Below, piece by piece: positions 21,019 through 30,870 of a stretch of 64,000 bases of DNA (positions within the stretch are counted from its first letter, which is position 1; each line of letters begins with the position of its first letter). The stretch lies in contig OY783197.1 of NCBI GenBank assembly GCA_963678675.1, forward strand, positions 16,561,543 through 16,625,542. The letters run 5' to 3'. Below the pieces are notes generated by a model. That model made no database searches. It was not told the DNA's origin and saw only the letters and a list, made by a program, of their open reading frames with translations. The position numbers were made by a program, and so were the translations under genes. This stretch comes from Xiphydria camelus (lineage: Eukaryota; Arthropoda; Insecta; Hymenoptera; Xiphydriidae).

Positions 21019-21204
21019 CTACGTTAAATGAGACGTTTGAAGACAGAAAGCTGTCAAACTGATACAACCGGGTGTCACATTTTCCACATTTCTACCAATT
21101 TTTATGATGTGATTAGTATTAAGGACACGATTTCCTTTAATCACATTGCGATCGGAAGGATTTGTTTGGGCCCAGTCATAAATTTGATCTACAGTTATTA
21201 ACAT
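21019..21204 (-). pseudogene. Fragment resembling the pre-SWIM segment of insect dispersed proteins
   Basis: A 61-codon minus-strand ORF with VIKGNRVLNTNHIIKIGRN and ending ISLTAFCLQTSHLT. The pattern (G-x-x-V-L/F ... V-x-x-I-G ... A-x-C-L-x-T-S) resembles the segment before SWIM fingers in THAP/YqaJ-type repeat proteins, and it is analogous to the fragment at 19672-19953. It faces the THAP fragment on the opposite strand, so the two cannot be one intact gene. Assignment rests on remembered patterns only. Confidence 0.4.
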
Positions 21205-21354
21205 TTTTACTATTTTCTCACAAATCGCGTGTATTGTCGAATGGTTTAGGTCTTATTCGACGCCATATTGGTTAGGTCACGCCCCCATGTCGATTCCCAA
21301 TAGAGAACGCTCCATACTGCTTCGTACACCGATACAGTGAGCATGTAGTAGTAA

Positions 21355-22263
21355 GGGCCGATTCAACCAACTCTGATTAAATGCTTGATTACCTAATCAC
21401 GATTATATTTAATCGGCGTTCTAATCATGATTAACTGCACAATTCGTTCCACCATGAATTTTTAACCCCCGGTTATCTAATCACATACCCTCTTCGCAAT
21501 AAGTTTTGGTTTTGTTGTAACGGTGATTCTGATTGGTTCATCAACGGAACTTGTAATGGAGTAGGAGGAAAACCTGACGTGATCAACTGACGCGCTGCAA
21601 GCCGAGCTCAGTGAGCTGCCGAAATCTCCAATAGAATTTAAAAAGGAACCAGTTGCATAATACCGGAGAGCAAGCAGGAGTTGTACTCTGGGTGCAATAG
21701 CGTGGTTTCTGAAATGTGCACTCCCTTTATTTAGTAAAGATACAGAAAATTCTACGCGATTTTTAACGTAATATGATAATGTTGCAATATTTTAAAATAG
21801 ATTATATATTATCTCTCTCTAAGAAGTAATTTATCTTTCTGTAGCGTGTTGCAAATTATGTACAATTTCCAGAAGCAAAGCTTCAACACTGTCTTTCGAT
21901 AACCGAAAACGCGTAATGAAATCCAAATCATCCAAAGTTTGGAAATAATTAATTCGTTCCTTAATTAAATGTGGCCTTCTATCAATTTCGATACCATTTT
22001 CATCATCAGATGATAATAAAATATCGTCGTAAAATAAATTCATGTTCGGTATAGTATTGCACAGCAGTGAAACTTCGACTTTGAGGCTATGTTGATCCAC
22101 GTTAATCACTGGTTAAGTTCCTAATCGGCCACAAATGGCCGATTAAGTTCAACGGTGATTATTTCACTTTAATCATGGTTTAAAAATTGGTGGAACGCAA
22201 GAGCTTGATTAAATTAAGCTAATCGGGAATTAACAATTTGATCAGAGTTGGTGGTTTCGGCCC
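21355..22263 (-). mobile_element. PIF/Harbinger element, deletion derivative, 909 bp
   Basis: TAA flanks both ends (21352-21354 and 22264-22266), the three-base target duplication typical of PIF/Harbinger. The TIRs read GGGCCGATTCAACCAACTCT and, inverted, GGGCCGAAACCACCAACTCT, followed by looser inverted similarity for about 100 bases that includes GTTCCACCA. Inside, on the minus strand, lies the start of a Harbinger transposase (see 21831-22109). The catalytic DDE region is absent. It sits in Ih intron 4, antisense to the host gene. Confidence 0.9.
21831..22109 (-). pseudogene. Harbinger/PIF transposase N-terminal fragment
   Basis: A 92-codon open frame. Its second half, RRPHLIKERINYFQTLDDLD then FITRFRLSKDSVEALLLEI, is the conserved N-terminal segment of PIF/Harbinger nucleases (usually R-P-H/R-x-R-x-N...F...RFRLSK). 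The first part is acidic (SSDDENG). The frame stops at 21831 in the word HATER, just where the DDE domain would begin. The rest is deleted from the 909 bp element. Family call is confident; function is lost. Confidence 0.85.
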
Positions 22264-22266
22264 TAA

Positions 22267-22412
22267 AGGCCATCAAACGTGAAAAAACGTAAGCAGCAAC
22301 AGTAAGGATTGAACAATCAGAAAGCCTGTTTAAGCATAATTCCGTAAGAATGATATTTCTGATTGATCAATCCTTACTATTACTGCTTACGTTTTTTCAC
22401 GTGTGATGGCCT
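22267..22412. mobile_element. Harbinger-type MITE abutting the PIF element, 146 bp
   Basis: Arms AGGCCATCAAACGTGAAAAA and, inverted, AGGCCATCACACGTGAAAAA continue through CGTAAGCAG and AGTAAGGATTGA for about 55 bases. TAA lies immediately on each side, and the left TAA (22264-22266) is the same one that flanks the PIF element. There is no coding content. Confidence 0.85.
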
Positions 22413-23551
22413 TAAGTCTGAAGCTAGCGCTCAGGGAAAGGGGACCGCCGAGTCGTGGTGAAGAGAGCCGATGCGTCTCGAGTTTTGTGGCTGCCATGCC
22501 TGCGACGTCAGTAATCGCTCGGCTAACAGCCGTTCTCAGCGCCGTAGCGCGCCATTAGATGTTTCACATCAAAACTCTAGCAAAGAAATCCTTAAGATAT
22601 TCACTTACATTTTTATCGCGATCTGATACAACTAAAAAAGGGATGTCAGAAATTTAAATATTTCTTTATTCTATTATTTAAACAACGCTCTATTTTACTT
22701 ATGCCTTCAGTCGCAGCTGCAGTGTATTATGTTTTTAATATTTATTCGAAATTGGCAGTGCACGATACAATGATTTGTTTATTTTACAAACATGATCAAA
22801 CCTTACCATCGCATAAAGTATTACCTAATATGACTACGAAAATGAGTCGTGATAATTTAAATGCTAATCCCCCAATCGAGAAATTCAAGAAATCAGTATA
22901 CAATACACTTTTGATAACTTCCTAAACTCACGATTGTAGGATCGAAGAATTCTGGAAAATAAGAAATTATCAAATGTCCCTACATTATAGTATGCGTTAT
23001 GAGAATTTCGTTTTCGAGAGACGGTATAATGAATATACACGGAGTTTGTGAGAAGATGAAGTTACGACTTGTGAGTTATCAATTTTGATGAACTTTTCTA
23101 TATGTGCTCTAGGGATATAATGTTTAAAATGCCTACATTTTTATATCGTTTTACAATCTTACTAATTTCGAAAAAATCTACGTCAGAGATTATAGAGTCG
23201 GATCGGTTCTGGCCTTGGGGAAAGGGAAAAAGATCTGAAAGTTAATAAAGTCAATTTTTGTCACTCAGTGCCAAATACTCGGTTTTACGAGCGTTCTCAA
23301 CGCATGTAAAATGACGTTTTATACACCAATGTGTGAAAGGTTGCACAGTGCGTAAAATAACCTGTGCAGTGCGTGAAATAACCTCACAGTGCGTAAAATA
23401 AAAGTGGCACACTCTCTCGAGAAATCACTGCGTGCGATTATTACTTGATGTTGGCAAAGTCAGTGTGTCCAACGCCACGCATTCGCAGCACAACTCTACG
23501 CAGCTGGCGCAAAGCCCAGAACCTAACCTAACTTTAACTGTAACTAAATGG

Positions 23552-23829
23552 GTTACATTCACTGCCGCTGTCGCTTATAAGCGTCAGCGGATGAGTTGCG
23601 CGGGTGCCGCTGTCGCTTATAAACGTTCTATTCCATTTAGGCTTGAACTGGGCACTGAACTTACATGTGTATGTGTAGGCTGGCAATTGAGTAAAAGTTC
23701 TCTGACGTAAATGTGCACGTGGTTCGGAATTTTTACGATTTTTATATATTTTGTTATTGTTAGAATTATTAACTTGAAGTTGGCATGGGGCAAAATGTAT
23801 CTAAAGTAGAGCGGCAGTGAATGTGTTAC
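23552..23829. mobile_element. Short-TIR element, about 278 bp (tentative)
   Basis: GTTACATTCACTGCCGCT at 23552-23569 is inverted at 23810-23829. An internal GCCGCTGTCGCTTATAA word occurs twice in direct orientation (near 23563 and 23608). This fits a small non-autonomous transposon. The 92-codon ORF at 23432-23710 overlapping it has no domain. Confidence 0.5.
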
Positions 23830-23886
23830 AGTTCTTTGTTTGTTTATTTATTTATTTTTACTTTAAAAAATACTTGTTTGTAATTT

Positions 23887-23899
23887 GGGGGGGGGGGGG
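23887..23899. repeat. Homopolymer G13 tract
   Basis: Thirteen consecutive G, followed by a C-rich stretch (CGACTCCCCCGCCAACACCC). Such a run is rare in this AT-rich window. Length may be uncertain for sequencing reasons. Confidence 0.8.
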
Positions 23900-23986
23900 C
23901 AACCCTCCATCGACTCCCCCGCCAACACCCCGCCCCGAACAACACCTTGTCAACCTCGTATTTGATACTTAGTGACAAAAAATAAA

Positions 23987-24099
23987 ATTCGTTATTCGGG
24001 CGTTCGCGCCGTTTTTAACTCGTGTGGTTGCCGCACGAGCGAAGCGAGCGAAACTTCACATTCGTTAAAAACGGCGCTTCACACCCTCATAACGAAAAT
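23987..24099. mobile_element. Small fold-back element, about 113 bp
   Basis: ATTCGTTATTCGGGCG with CGCCGTTTTTAAC at the left is matched by inverted ATTTTCGTTATGAGGGTG with CGCCGTTTTTAAC at the right. The centre carries GAGCGAAGCGAGCGAAAC. There is no coding content. Confidence 0.6.
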
Positions 24100-24441
24100 A
24101 ACTATTATACCTACATGCGGATTTCAGGTATTTCGTACATAGACACATGATACAGCATAAGTATCGGTTACTTAACACCCTTAACAGTTGCGCAGTTAGA
24201 GCAGCTGATCCGAAACCAATAGATATGGAGTTCGAATTTCAGTTTTGCTCCCTATTAATTTCTGCTTTTTTAAAAATTATTGTAAATAAATTTGTTTATA
24301 ATATATTTTATACGACTAAAATATTTTCCATTTTACGAAATTAAATCAATATATATAAATGTGCTTCCTCGAAGAGTTACAATATTATACCCCTCGAGGA
24401 TAAATACATACAATATATAATATACAAGGCATAGGGCGACT

Positions 24442-24980
24442 ACAGAATGACTCTGAGGATGGTAGTCATAAGACGAAATACTATGTAGCATTCTGTAGAC
24501 TAAATGATTTACTCTATTGGCCTAAGGACGTCGCGTCGTACGATTAGCTGCGACGGCGTGCAGTAAACGTTTCGAAAAATCTCTAGTATCTGTTTCCGCG
24601 ATCAGATACCTTCATCCGAAACGTTTGCTGAACGCTGCTTGCACATTCAGCAAACAATTCGGAAGAAAGTCTGCAGTTTACAAAGCGCTACAAAACATAT
24701 CGCCCCCTTAATACTACAACTAGGTAACTCAAATTTTCGGTATTTTCAGTTATCTAATTTGTACCCAACTTTGTATCCAACTTTGTACGCTCTTTTCGGT
24801 GTTACAAGAAGATAAGGTCTGTCGCATATTTAAGGTTAGAAATCCATTAGTATGATATAGATACGGTCACTAAAGCGACTAATATATGCATGCAACAAGT
24901 GCACAATTTGAATACCAAAAATTCGAGTTACCTAATTGTAGTGATATTATCCTAAGACCCCATCCTCGGAATCACTCTGT
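24442..24980. mobile_element. Dispersed fold-back family copy, interrupted by a TA-flanked MITE
   Basis: Ends ACAGAATGACTCTGAGGATG (left) and inverted ACAGAGTGATTCCGAGGATG (right). Internal landmarks shared with 52395-53190 and 17676-17830 are GGTAGTCATA, TATTGGCC, ATTAGCTGCG, GGCGTGCAG and TTTACAAAGCGCTACA. A separate element (24723-24932) is inserted near its right arm. Confidence 0.75.
24723..24932. mobile_element. Inserted 210 bp MITE with TA duplication
   Basis: GGTAACTCAAATTTTCGGTA at the left is inverted at the right as GGTAACTCGAATTTTTGGTA. TA flanks both ends (24721-24722, 24933-24934), so it was probably moved by a Tc1/mariner-type transposase. It splits the older element 24442-24980. 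Confidence 0.8.
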
Positions 24981-25267
24981 ACCGCCGTCATTGGCACCGC
25001 CGTTTTGCTATTATGGGGCTAATAGAACACATCTAGTAAATATGGATAGAAAATAGAAGCCTCTCTCTATTTCACACACTCCAACTGGATTAGCCTAGGG
25101 AAATGTGTGACAGAGAGGCTCTTATACAATCACTATAGGTACATGTTCTCACTTGCATTCCCATGATTTCTACAGGGTCTAGATTTGGATCTTCAACATA
25201 GCAATATAACGTATACGATTTCGTGCAAATATAGTCGACAATATATATCTAGTATAGATTTTCTATA

Positions 25268-25303
25268 CTAGGAAAGTATCGGACTTTTTACTCTGCCCTC
25301 ATA
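25268..25303. repeat. Orphan mariner-type TIR
   Basis: AAAGTATCGGACTTTTTACT followed by CTGCCCTCATA matches the right end of the 6087-6456 mariner derivative. A small palindrome (CTAGTATAGA...TCTATACTAG) lies immediately before. No partner end was seen; solo remnant. Confidence 0.6.
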
Positions 25304-26289
25304 CTTACCTTAGTTTAAGAGTTTTATTGCTGACACAGATGAAAGTCCTGTTTACTCTCCTTTTACCCACCACGATCAATCAACGATAACGCTCATCGTC
25401 TGTACTTCCATAAAATCTTAAATATACGTTATGTATGCTATGTTGCAAATCGAAGTCCGGGCCCTGTATAGCCCGTATTCTCATGTCTACCCTATATTCT
25501 AGTTGATATCAGTTTTCCTCCCCCCAGAAGGAAGTTCCTCGTACAATAGGAGAAGGAGGAACCTTGATAGGACAAAGAAAGAAAGAATTAATGCATAATT
25601 ATATCAATTAATGAATATAATGCAGCAGGCCATATAAAACTTATTACCTAGGTATTATAAACGATTGCAACAATTGGAAAAATATTATACTTTTTCATCA
25701 ATATTAGAAAACGCATACTAAAACTTATCAAAATTAATAAGCCACCCATCGTGATATCCCCTTGTTAATAAAAATAACATAAATAATCAAAATAAGCAGC
25801 GTCCGAGTGAAAAGTTAACAAGCAGAAGTTATCAAGAGTATACTGTGTGATTGGTATCTTAATCACCTAATTATTATAATATACCGCTGGACATCTACGG
25901 GTACACTACAGATATACACTAAAAAACATAATTTATTTTGACATAACTAGGTTCAAAATTTATTTGCTACCATTGCTATTATGTACGTCATAAATATTCT
26001 AATTAGTGAAACAATTATTCAATAAGTTTTGAATACAATTTTATTTAGTGTAAATAAATTCTCATTTTTATCGAACATAATCTCTGTTACATTTCATTCG
26101 AATACACGACTCATTACTGTCAACATTAAGAGTCGGTTTTTCTATTTCTAAGCCAAAATTAACCCTCCAGATAAGTCTCTTATTAACCACTATAACTATG
26201 AATAGACTAGAAAGATGGAAAAACCAATGCTTATACTTAATTTCTTCGCCTCTAATTTATTCCACAGACAATTGTTAATTCTGCTTCTA
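25304..26289. other. Intronic sequence without a gene
   Basis: AT-rich. A weak inverted similarity (ACACTAAAAAACATAATTTA near 25916 against inverted TTTTATTTAGTGT near 26039-26052) hints at a decayed MITE. Nothing else is recognised. Confidence 0.35.
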
Positions 26290-26556
26290 AAGAGTTTCTC
26301 CTACAATGAGAGAAGAGTTTATTTATAGTTAATACTCGTACTCGTCATTCTTGATTATAGCGAAAGAAATATTTCGTTGAGCCAAATAAATGTATATTAA
26401 CTATTAGAGTGTCTCTTTCATTCAAACGTAAAAAAATATATTGAAATAATAACTAATGAATATTTACTTGGCCCAAAAAATATTTCGTTCGCCGTAATCA
26501 AATATACGTACATTAACTGTAAATAAACTGTTTATTCAGTGTAGAGACTCTTGAGA
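26290..26556. mobile_element. Decayed fold-back element, about 267 bp
   Basis: Left GAGTTTCTCCTACAATGAGA, GTTTATTTATAGTTAATAC and GAAATATTTCGTTGAGCC are matched, inverted and more diverged, by GGCCCAAAAAATATTTCGTT, CATTAACTGTAAATAAACTG and GTAGAGACTCTTGAG. There is no coding content. Confidence 0.55.
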
Positions 26557-26584
26557 AGATACATTCCAGCTGACACAACTCCTC

Positions 26585-26760
26585 CAATATTACATGAATA
26601 CAATATCTATGTTAAAATTTTCCACTCAACAATATAGCGTCAACATAACACATCGTGTTATATAAGTGTTGTATGATTATAATATTAAAAAATCTATTAT
26701 ATTAATGCTATATTGCTAAATACCAAATTTTAACATTGACGTTATACTCATGTAATATTG
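26585..26760. mobile_element. TIR MITE, 176 bp
   Basis: CAATATTACATGAATACAAT with ATGTTAAAATTT at the left; inverted CAATATTACATGAGTATAAC with ATGTTAAAATTT at the right. The middle contains a smaller AACATAACAC/GTGTTATA palindrome. There is no coding content. It ends about 320 bases before the next Ih exon. Confidence 0.8.
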
Positions 26761-27082
26761 CGGGGGTTTATGTGGCTGGGATCATGTATCCCGTGGCGAA
26801 GAAATTAAACATTATTCGCGAATAATTTCAATCTCGTCAATTTTTAATTGTTTTATCCTTGATCACATAGTCAAAAGCTTTAGCGGTGCATTAAACTGAC
26901 AAATATGCATACAATTTTGATATAAAGAGATATTTAACTCTTACAGGAGACAACATTCAAAAGGAAGAAATGATTTAAATTAGTACGACTAAACATCGCT
27001 AAGGCTATTGCAATTAATCATGAGTAAACGTTGGCTGTGCTTTGTACAACATTCCCTACGCTTAATCGAGCTCTCTTCGCAG

Positions 27083-27218
27083 GTTGAACAAGATCGGAAA
27101 GAACCCTAACTTGGTTGCTCATCGGGAAGAAGACCTTGGCAGCGAATCAAAAACGATAAATGCTGTGGTGAATGCGCTAGCGGAGCAAGCAGCACATGCC
27201 AGTGCAAGTGAAGAATCG
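27083..27218 (+). CDS. Ih: Ih/HCN channel exon: end of CNBD C-helix and post-CNBD region
   Basis: Exon of 136 bases; the first base completes the Arg codon begun at 18398-18399. Acceptor CTTCGCAG, donor GTAATT, 45 full codons. It encodes LNKIGKNPNLVAHREEDLGS, the direct continuation of A-A-E-R in insect Ih, and then a hydrophilic ESKTINAVVNALAEQAAHAS segment with ASEES. I recall T-I-x-A-V-V-N-A-L-A being conserved in Drosophila Ih as well. Its phase joins exactly to the last exon. Confidence 0.95.
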
Positions 27219-27362
27219 GTAATTATAAATGAATCTAAATAATCTTTAAATTTAGATACTTTATACGATATGCTATTCTATCAAGATTTGATGGGAAAAA
27301 AACAAGATTTTTTATTATGAAGAATGTATTGATGACATTTTCATATACAAGGTGACGCTTAA

Positions 27363-27765
27363 TACGTTGACTGCCATGAAAAGCAAGTGTGCTTCACAGA
27401 CCTTTGATATACCTGGGCCGTGAGAAGCATTGTTGCTTCTCAAAGTTTGATGAAATATCGACGTGCGTGGTACAGGAATGCTTCTCGGTTACGAAGACAA
27501 GTCAACAAATAAGTCCTGGACGCGATTATGCTTTGTTTACGTGAGAAGCAAGTGTGCACCACACGGCCCTCTAAAATAGACATGCTTATTTGGGCCATGT
27601 GGTACAAAGTTGCAAAAGTAATAATGCTAAAAAATACCAGAAACCGACAAATGAGGATAAAATTGGGATAAAATCGATTTTAAATGTTAAAGCAGACATT
27701 TTTAACTTATTTTTGAGTTTGGCCCAAGAAACTTTTTTTTTTATATTATGGTGGCAGTCAACGTG
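27363..27765. mobile_element. Non-autonomous piggyBac-type element with TTAA duplication, 403 bp
   Basis: TTAA flanks both ends (27359-27362 and 27766-27769). The termini TACGTTGACTGCCA (left) and inverted CACGTTGACTGCCACC (right) resemble piggyBac-type ends. Inside, GTGAGAAGCA-type words recur several times, alternating with TGCTTCTC (about 27378-27560), forming small hairpins. No transposase. It begins 144 bases after an Ih exon. Confidence 0.85.
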
Positions 27766-27787
27766 TTAAATATGCTTGCGTCATTAA

Positions 27788-28985
27788 TTAACCCGATTTT
27801 TCTATAATAAAAAGACACTTTTTTTTTGCTAAAAAGTTGTTTGTAAAAAACTGCTTAAAGTGGCCTCCTGTGACAGTGATACAGGCCTTTAGTTTCTTCT
27901 CGACCGATTGTACTGTAGACCGCAAGTATCCCACGTCGAGATCGTCCCATGCTTTCTTCAATGAGACTTTTAGAGAGTTCAGACTTTTGTGAGATTTTGT
28001 GCACACCTTTTGCTCTAAGTAGCTCCATACGGCGAAATTCATGGAATTCAAGTTAGACGAATGTCGCGGAAATAGCGGTCACAGAAGGCTTACGTAGATT
28101 TGGCGGTATGTGCGGGAGCCCAGTTCTGTTGGAGGACGATGGGATGATTCCTAGAGTTGAGAGAGGTCTAAAGAAGTAGAAGTCGCGTAAAATCTTCTTC
28201 TGGTAGATTAAGGTATTGATCTTGACCTGTCTGTCAATGAATACCAAAAGAGTTTTAGCTTCAGACATAATGCCTGCCCAGACCATGACGGATTTTGGGA
28301 ATAGCATCGCAATATGTATTCGACGCTTGCGGGGGTTTTTATTCGCAGACGACATTAAACTGGTGATGGTTCTTAGAGTTGTGCACGACTTCCAGGATGA
28401 AAATCTTCTCATCTGTCCATAAAATATCGGAAAGGCAGCTCGGTTGAGTTTCTTTAAGCAAAATCTTGGCTTTTTTTGAGTCTGTTCAACTTGACCTTTA
28501 ACGATTACCATGTCACGTTAATGGCAACGTTTAACGATCGTCTGAACGGTTTTACGGTACGGGAGATAGCCAAGTCGGCAGCGATTCAGTTAAGACTAAC
28601 TCCGTCATTATGCTCGATCCTCTTCTTGATGATTTTCCGGATACTGGAGGTATTCACAGTATGGGCTTGACTAAGCTTTTTCTTTCATTGACGGTGCCAG
28701 TCTTATTGTACTGCTTTACAATCTTCTGAAGAGTCCTGGGTAGGATCAGGGAACGTCGAGCAATATCTGCAGCTGAGAGTCCTTGGTCGACGAGATATGG
28801 GATTATCGGGGGAGGTCGGGGGATGAGGAGAAGACTTCATGATTGGAGAATGTTGGAAATGAAGTTGTGCCTGAGGCTTATACAGCAAATCTACGTTCTA
28901 AAGAGTTCCAAAAATCCGATTCTCAGGCTTTCTTGAATATTCTGGAAGTTTGTGAATTTTACAAACACCTTTAAGTGCTACCCTG
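27788..28985 (-). pseudogene. Tc1-like transposase pseudogene
   Basis: The minus strand from about 28800 downward shows, in changing frames: a helix-turn-helix (VDQGLSAADIARRSLILPRT), an AADLAISRTVK-type second HTH, SVMVWAGIMSEAKT (first catalytic region), VFIDRQVKIN, and then MNFAVWSYLEQKVCTKSHKS with SLKKAWDDL and a GGHF end at about 27870. That order is a Tc1-family transposase. At least three frame changes and several stops break it, and the segment with the second catalytic Asp (near 28090) is out of frame. The right end, TGCTACCCTG beside TA at 28986, is a plausible TIR; the left end is degraded. Dead copy. Confidence 0.85.
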
Positions 28986-29437
28986 TATTTATGCCCCTAA
29001 TGCTTTACAGCACTTCCCTCCACTATAATATACTTAACTCATATGGTTTGATATTTAATCTTGACGTTTTGACTTTCTTTAATCTCTCTCTTATATTTAT
29101 AAATCCTTCCCTCTTTCTTTTCGCAATCATAAATAAATCATCGATAGGGCTACAAGGTCGAAACTGAAAGTCGAAATCTTGATCCAATTTTTTTTCCATT
29201 TGGCGATCCTAGTACCTAGTAGAATAAAGTAAAAAATTCCAAAAAGTCATCTAAATATAATACGAAATGTATAACTGATTTCCATCTCAAGAACAACTTA
29301 TTTTTAGATATCTTGATACGTTTAAGACATTTGAAAAATAAGTTCTCTCTCAAGTGAATATTAGAATTTCTCATTTTATTTTATTCAAAATCACTACTGA
29401 TAATTCCTAAGTCGAGACTAATAGGAATGAGAATTTA

Positions 29438-30698
29438 TTAGGTTGGCAAGAATTTAATGAGACACTTTAAAGTATTTTAACATTTAGTCAATTATTTATA
29501 TTTATTTAATGTTTAATCAACAATATATTCTCTATTTGACTCAACTACTCTCAACCATCGTTCAGGCAGAGATTGAATTCTTTCGGCCCAAAACTATGGG
29601 AGCTGAGAGTCAAAGAATGATTGGAGTGCAGGTTGGAGACTATCGAATTTGGCAAATGATTTTTTACGTAGGACATTTTTTAGGGCCCGAAAGAGGTGGT
29701 AGTCGGAAGGGGCCACGTTGGGCTAATAGGCAGGGGTGGCACCGTATCCCAGCAGAGCTCATCTAGCTGACGGCGAGAAGCCAAAGCCACATGCGGTCGT
29801 GCATTGTCGTTGAAACAAGTGGACCTTAACACATCTCGGTCACTTTTTCTCAATAGCAACGGCAAGCTGGCGAAGCTGGTTGGCATAGACGTTGGCAGTG
29901 ACAGTTTCTCTATTAACGAGTAACTCCCAAAAGAGCATGCCCTGCGAATCCCAGAAGCAGCTGAGGAGAACTTTTCGGCAGTGAGGATTTTGCTTCGGCT
30001 GAACTGGTATTTCTCCGTCGCGTCGGATCCAGAAGGCGTGCCTTGTGTCATTCTCGTAGAGAACCCAGCTCTCATCTCCAGTCACCAAATCGTTTAAAAA
30101 CTCTTTCCGGTATGGGCGTAGGAGAAAAGATTGACAGATGGATCCACGCGCTGCAGGCGCTGCTCGGGTGGCTTCTGTTAACACGTGAGGTGTCCATCGG
30201 GCGAGAACTTTCCGGTATCCAAGCGAGTGCAGATGGTTCTCGATTGTTATATGACTGCACATAAATTTCATAGCCAACTCACGTGTGGTAGCGTTTGGAT
30301 TCAGTTGCAGCCCGTTACGCAGGACGTCGTTGTCGAGCTCGGATGGTCGGCCCTGACCGCTCTTATTGATTAGACTCATATCTCCAGCAGCAAAGCGCTT
30401 GTACCAGTGACTGATTGTCGCGTGACTGGTGGTACCCGGACCAAACGCGTCGTTAAGGTTCTTAGCCGCTTGGCGTGCACTGGTGTTCTTTTTGAAGTCG
30501 TACAACATGACCACTCGAATTCGTGTTTCATCCATTTTCACGACTGTTCATTTGTCATTGACTCCCACGCGCTTATACATATATTATTCTGGCTATACCT
30601 CTGTATACCTCTGAAGTATAGAAATATCCAGAAGCCGTTTTAAAAAAAACGAACCATATACATGTTAAAAGTGTCTCATTAAATTCTTGCCAAACCAA
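29438..30698 (-). mobile_element. Mariner element with both TIRs and TA duplication, 1261 bp
   Basis: TA is duplicated at 29436-29437 and 30699-30700. The TIRs are TTAGGTTGGCAAGAATTTAA (left) and, inverted, TTGGTTTGGCAAGAATTTAA, continuing TGAGACACTTT in both. Total length is the usual 1.25-1.3 kb of mariners. The transposase is on the minus strand and is frame-shifted. It is structurally complete and so appears relatively young among the elements here. Confidence 0.93.
29600..30541 (-). pseudogene. Mariner transposase, frameshifted
   Basis: An ATG at 30541 opens a 233-codon frame ending at 29840. It carries the HTH region (TSARQAAKNLND), a GRPSELDNDVL linker, WTPHVLTEA (the W-V-P-H-E-L motif of mariners, altered), and VTGDESWVLYENDTR with the first catalytic Asp. 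The HNDNARPHV-type second Asp is in a different frame (overlapping frame 30075-29680), and the S-P-D-L-A-P-x-D-Y third block needs a further frame change near 29730. So at least two frameshifts separate the catalytic residues. Non-functional unless the sequence has errors. Confidence 0.9.
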
Positions 30699-30870
30699 TA
30701 GAACAGAATCCATGGGATACTTTAGATACAATGGATACCTAGTGATCCTTAAAGATCTATGGAAGTAGAAATTTAGAGTAGAACTGATGGAACCGTTGTG
30801 ACCATTTGGATTTCTAGTAGTCCTTAAAGACTCCGATAAAAGGATAACCAAGTTTAATAATAGATTTAAC

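Larger units (their letters stand above)
18400..27082 (+). other. Ih: Ih intron 4 (visible), 8.7 kb
   Basis: GT-AG intron with split Arg codon (phase 2). It houses the elements listed between 19357 and 26760. The stretches 18400-19356 and 22413-23551 show no gene. Within the second, GC-rich sequence lies at about 22430-22555 and the word CAGTGCGTAAAATAACCT occurs in about three variants at 23345-23400. Confidence 0.85.
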
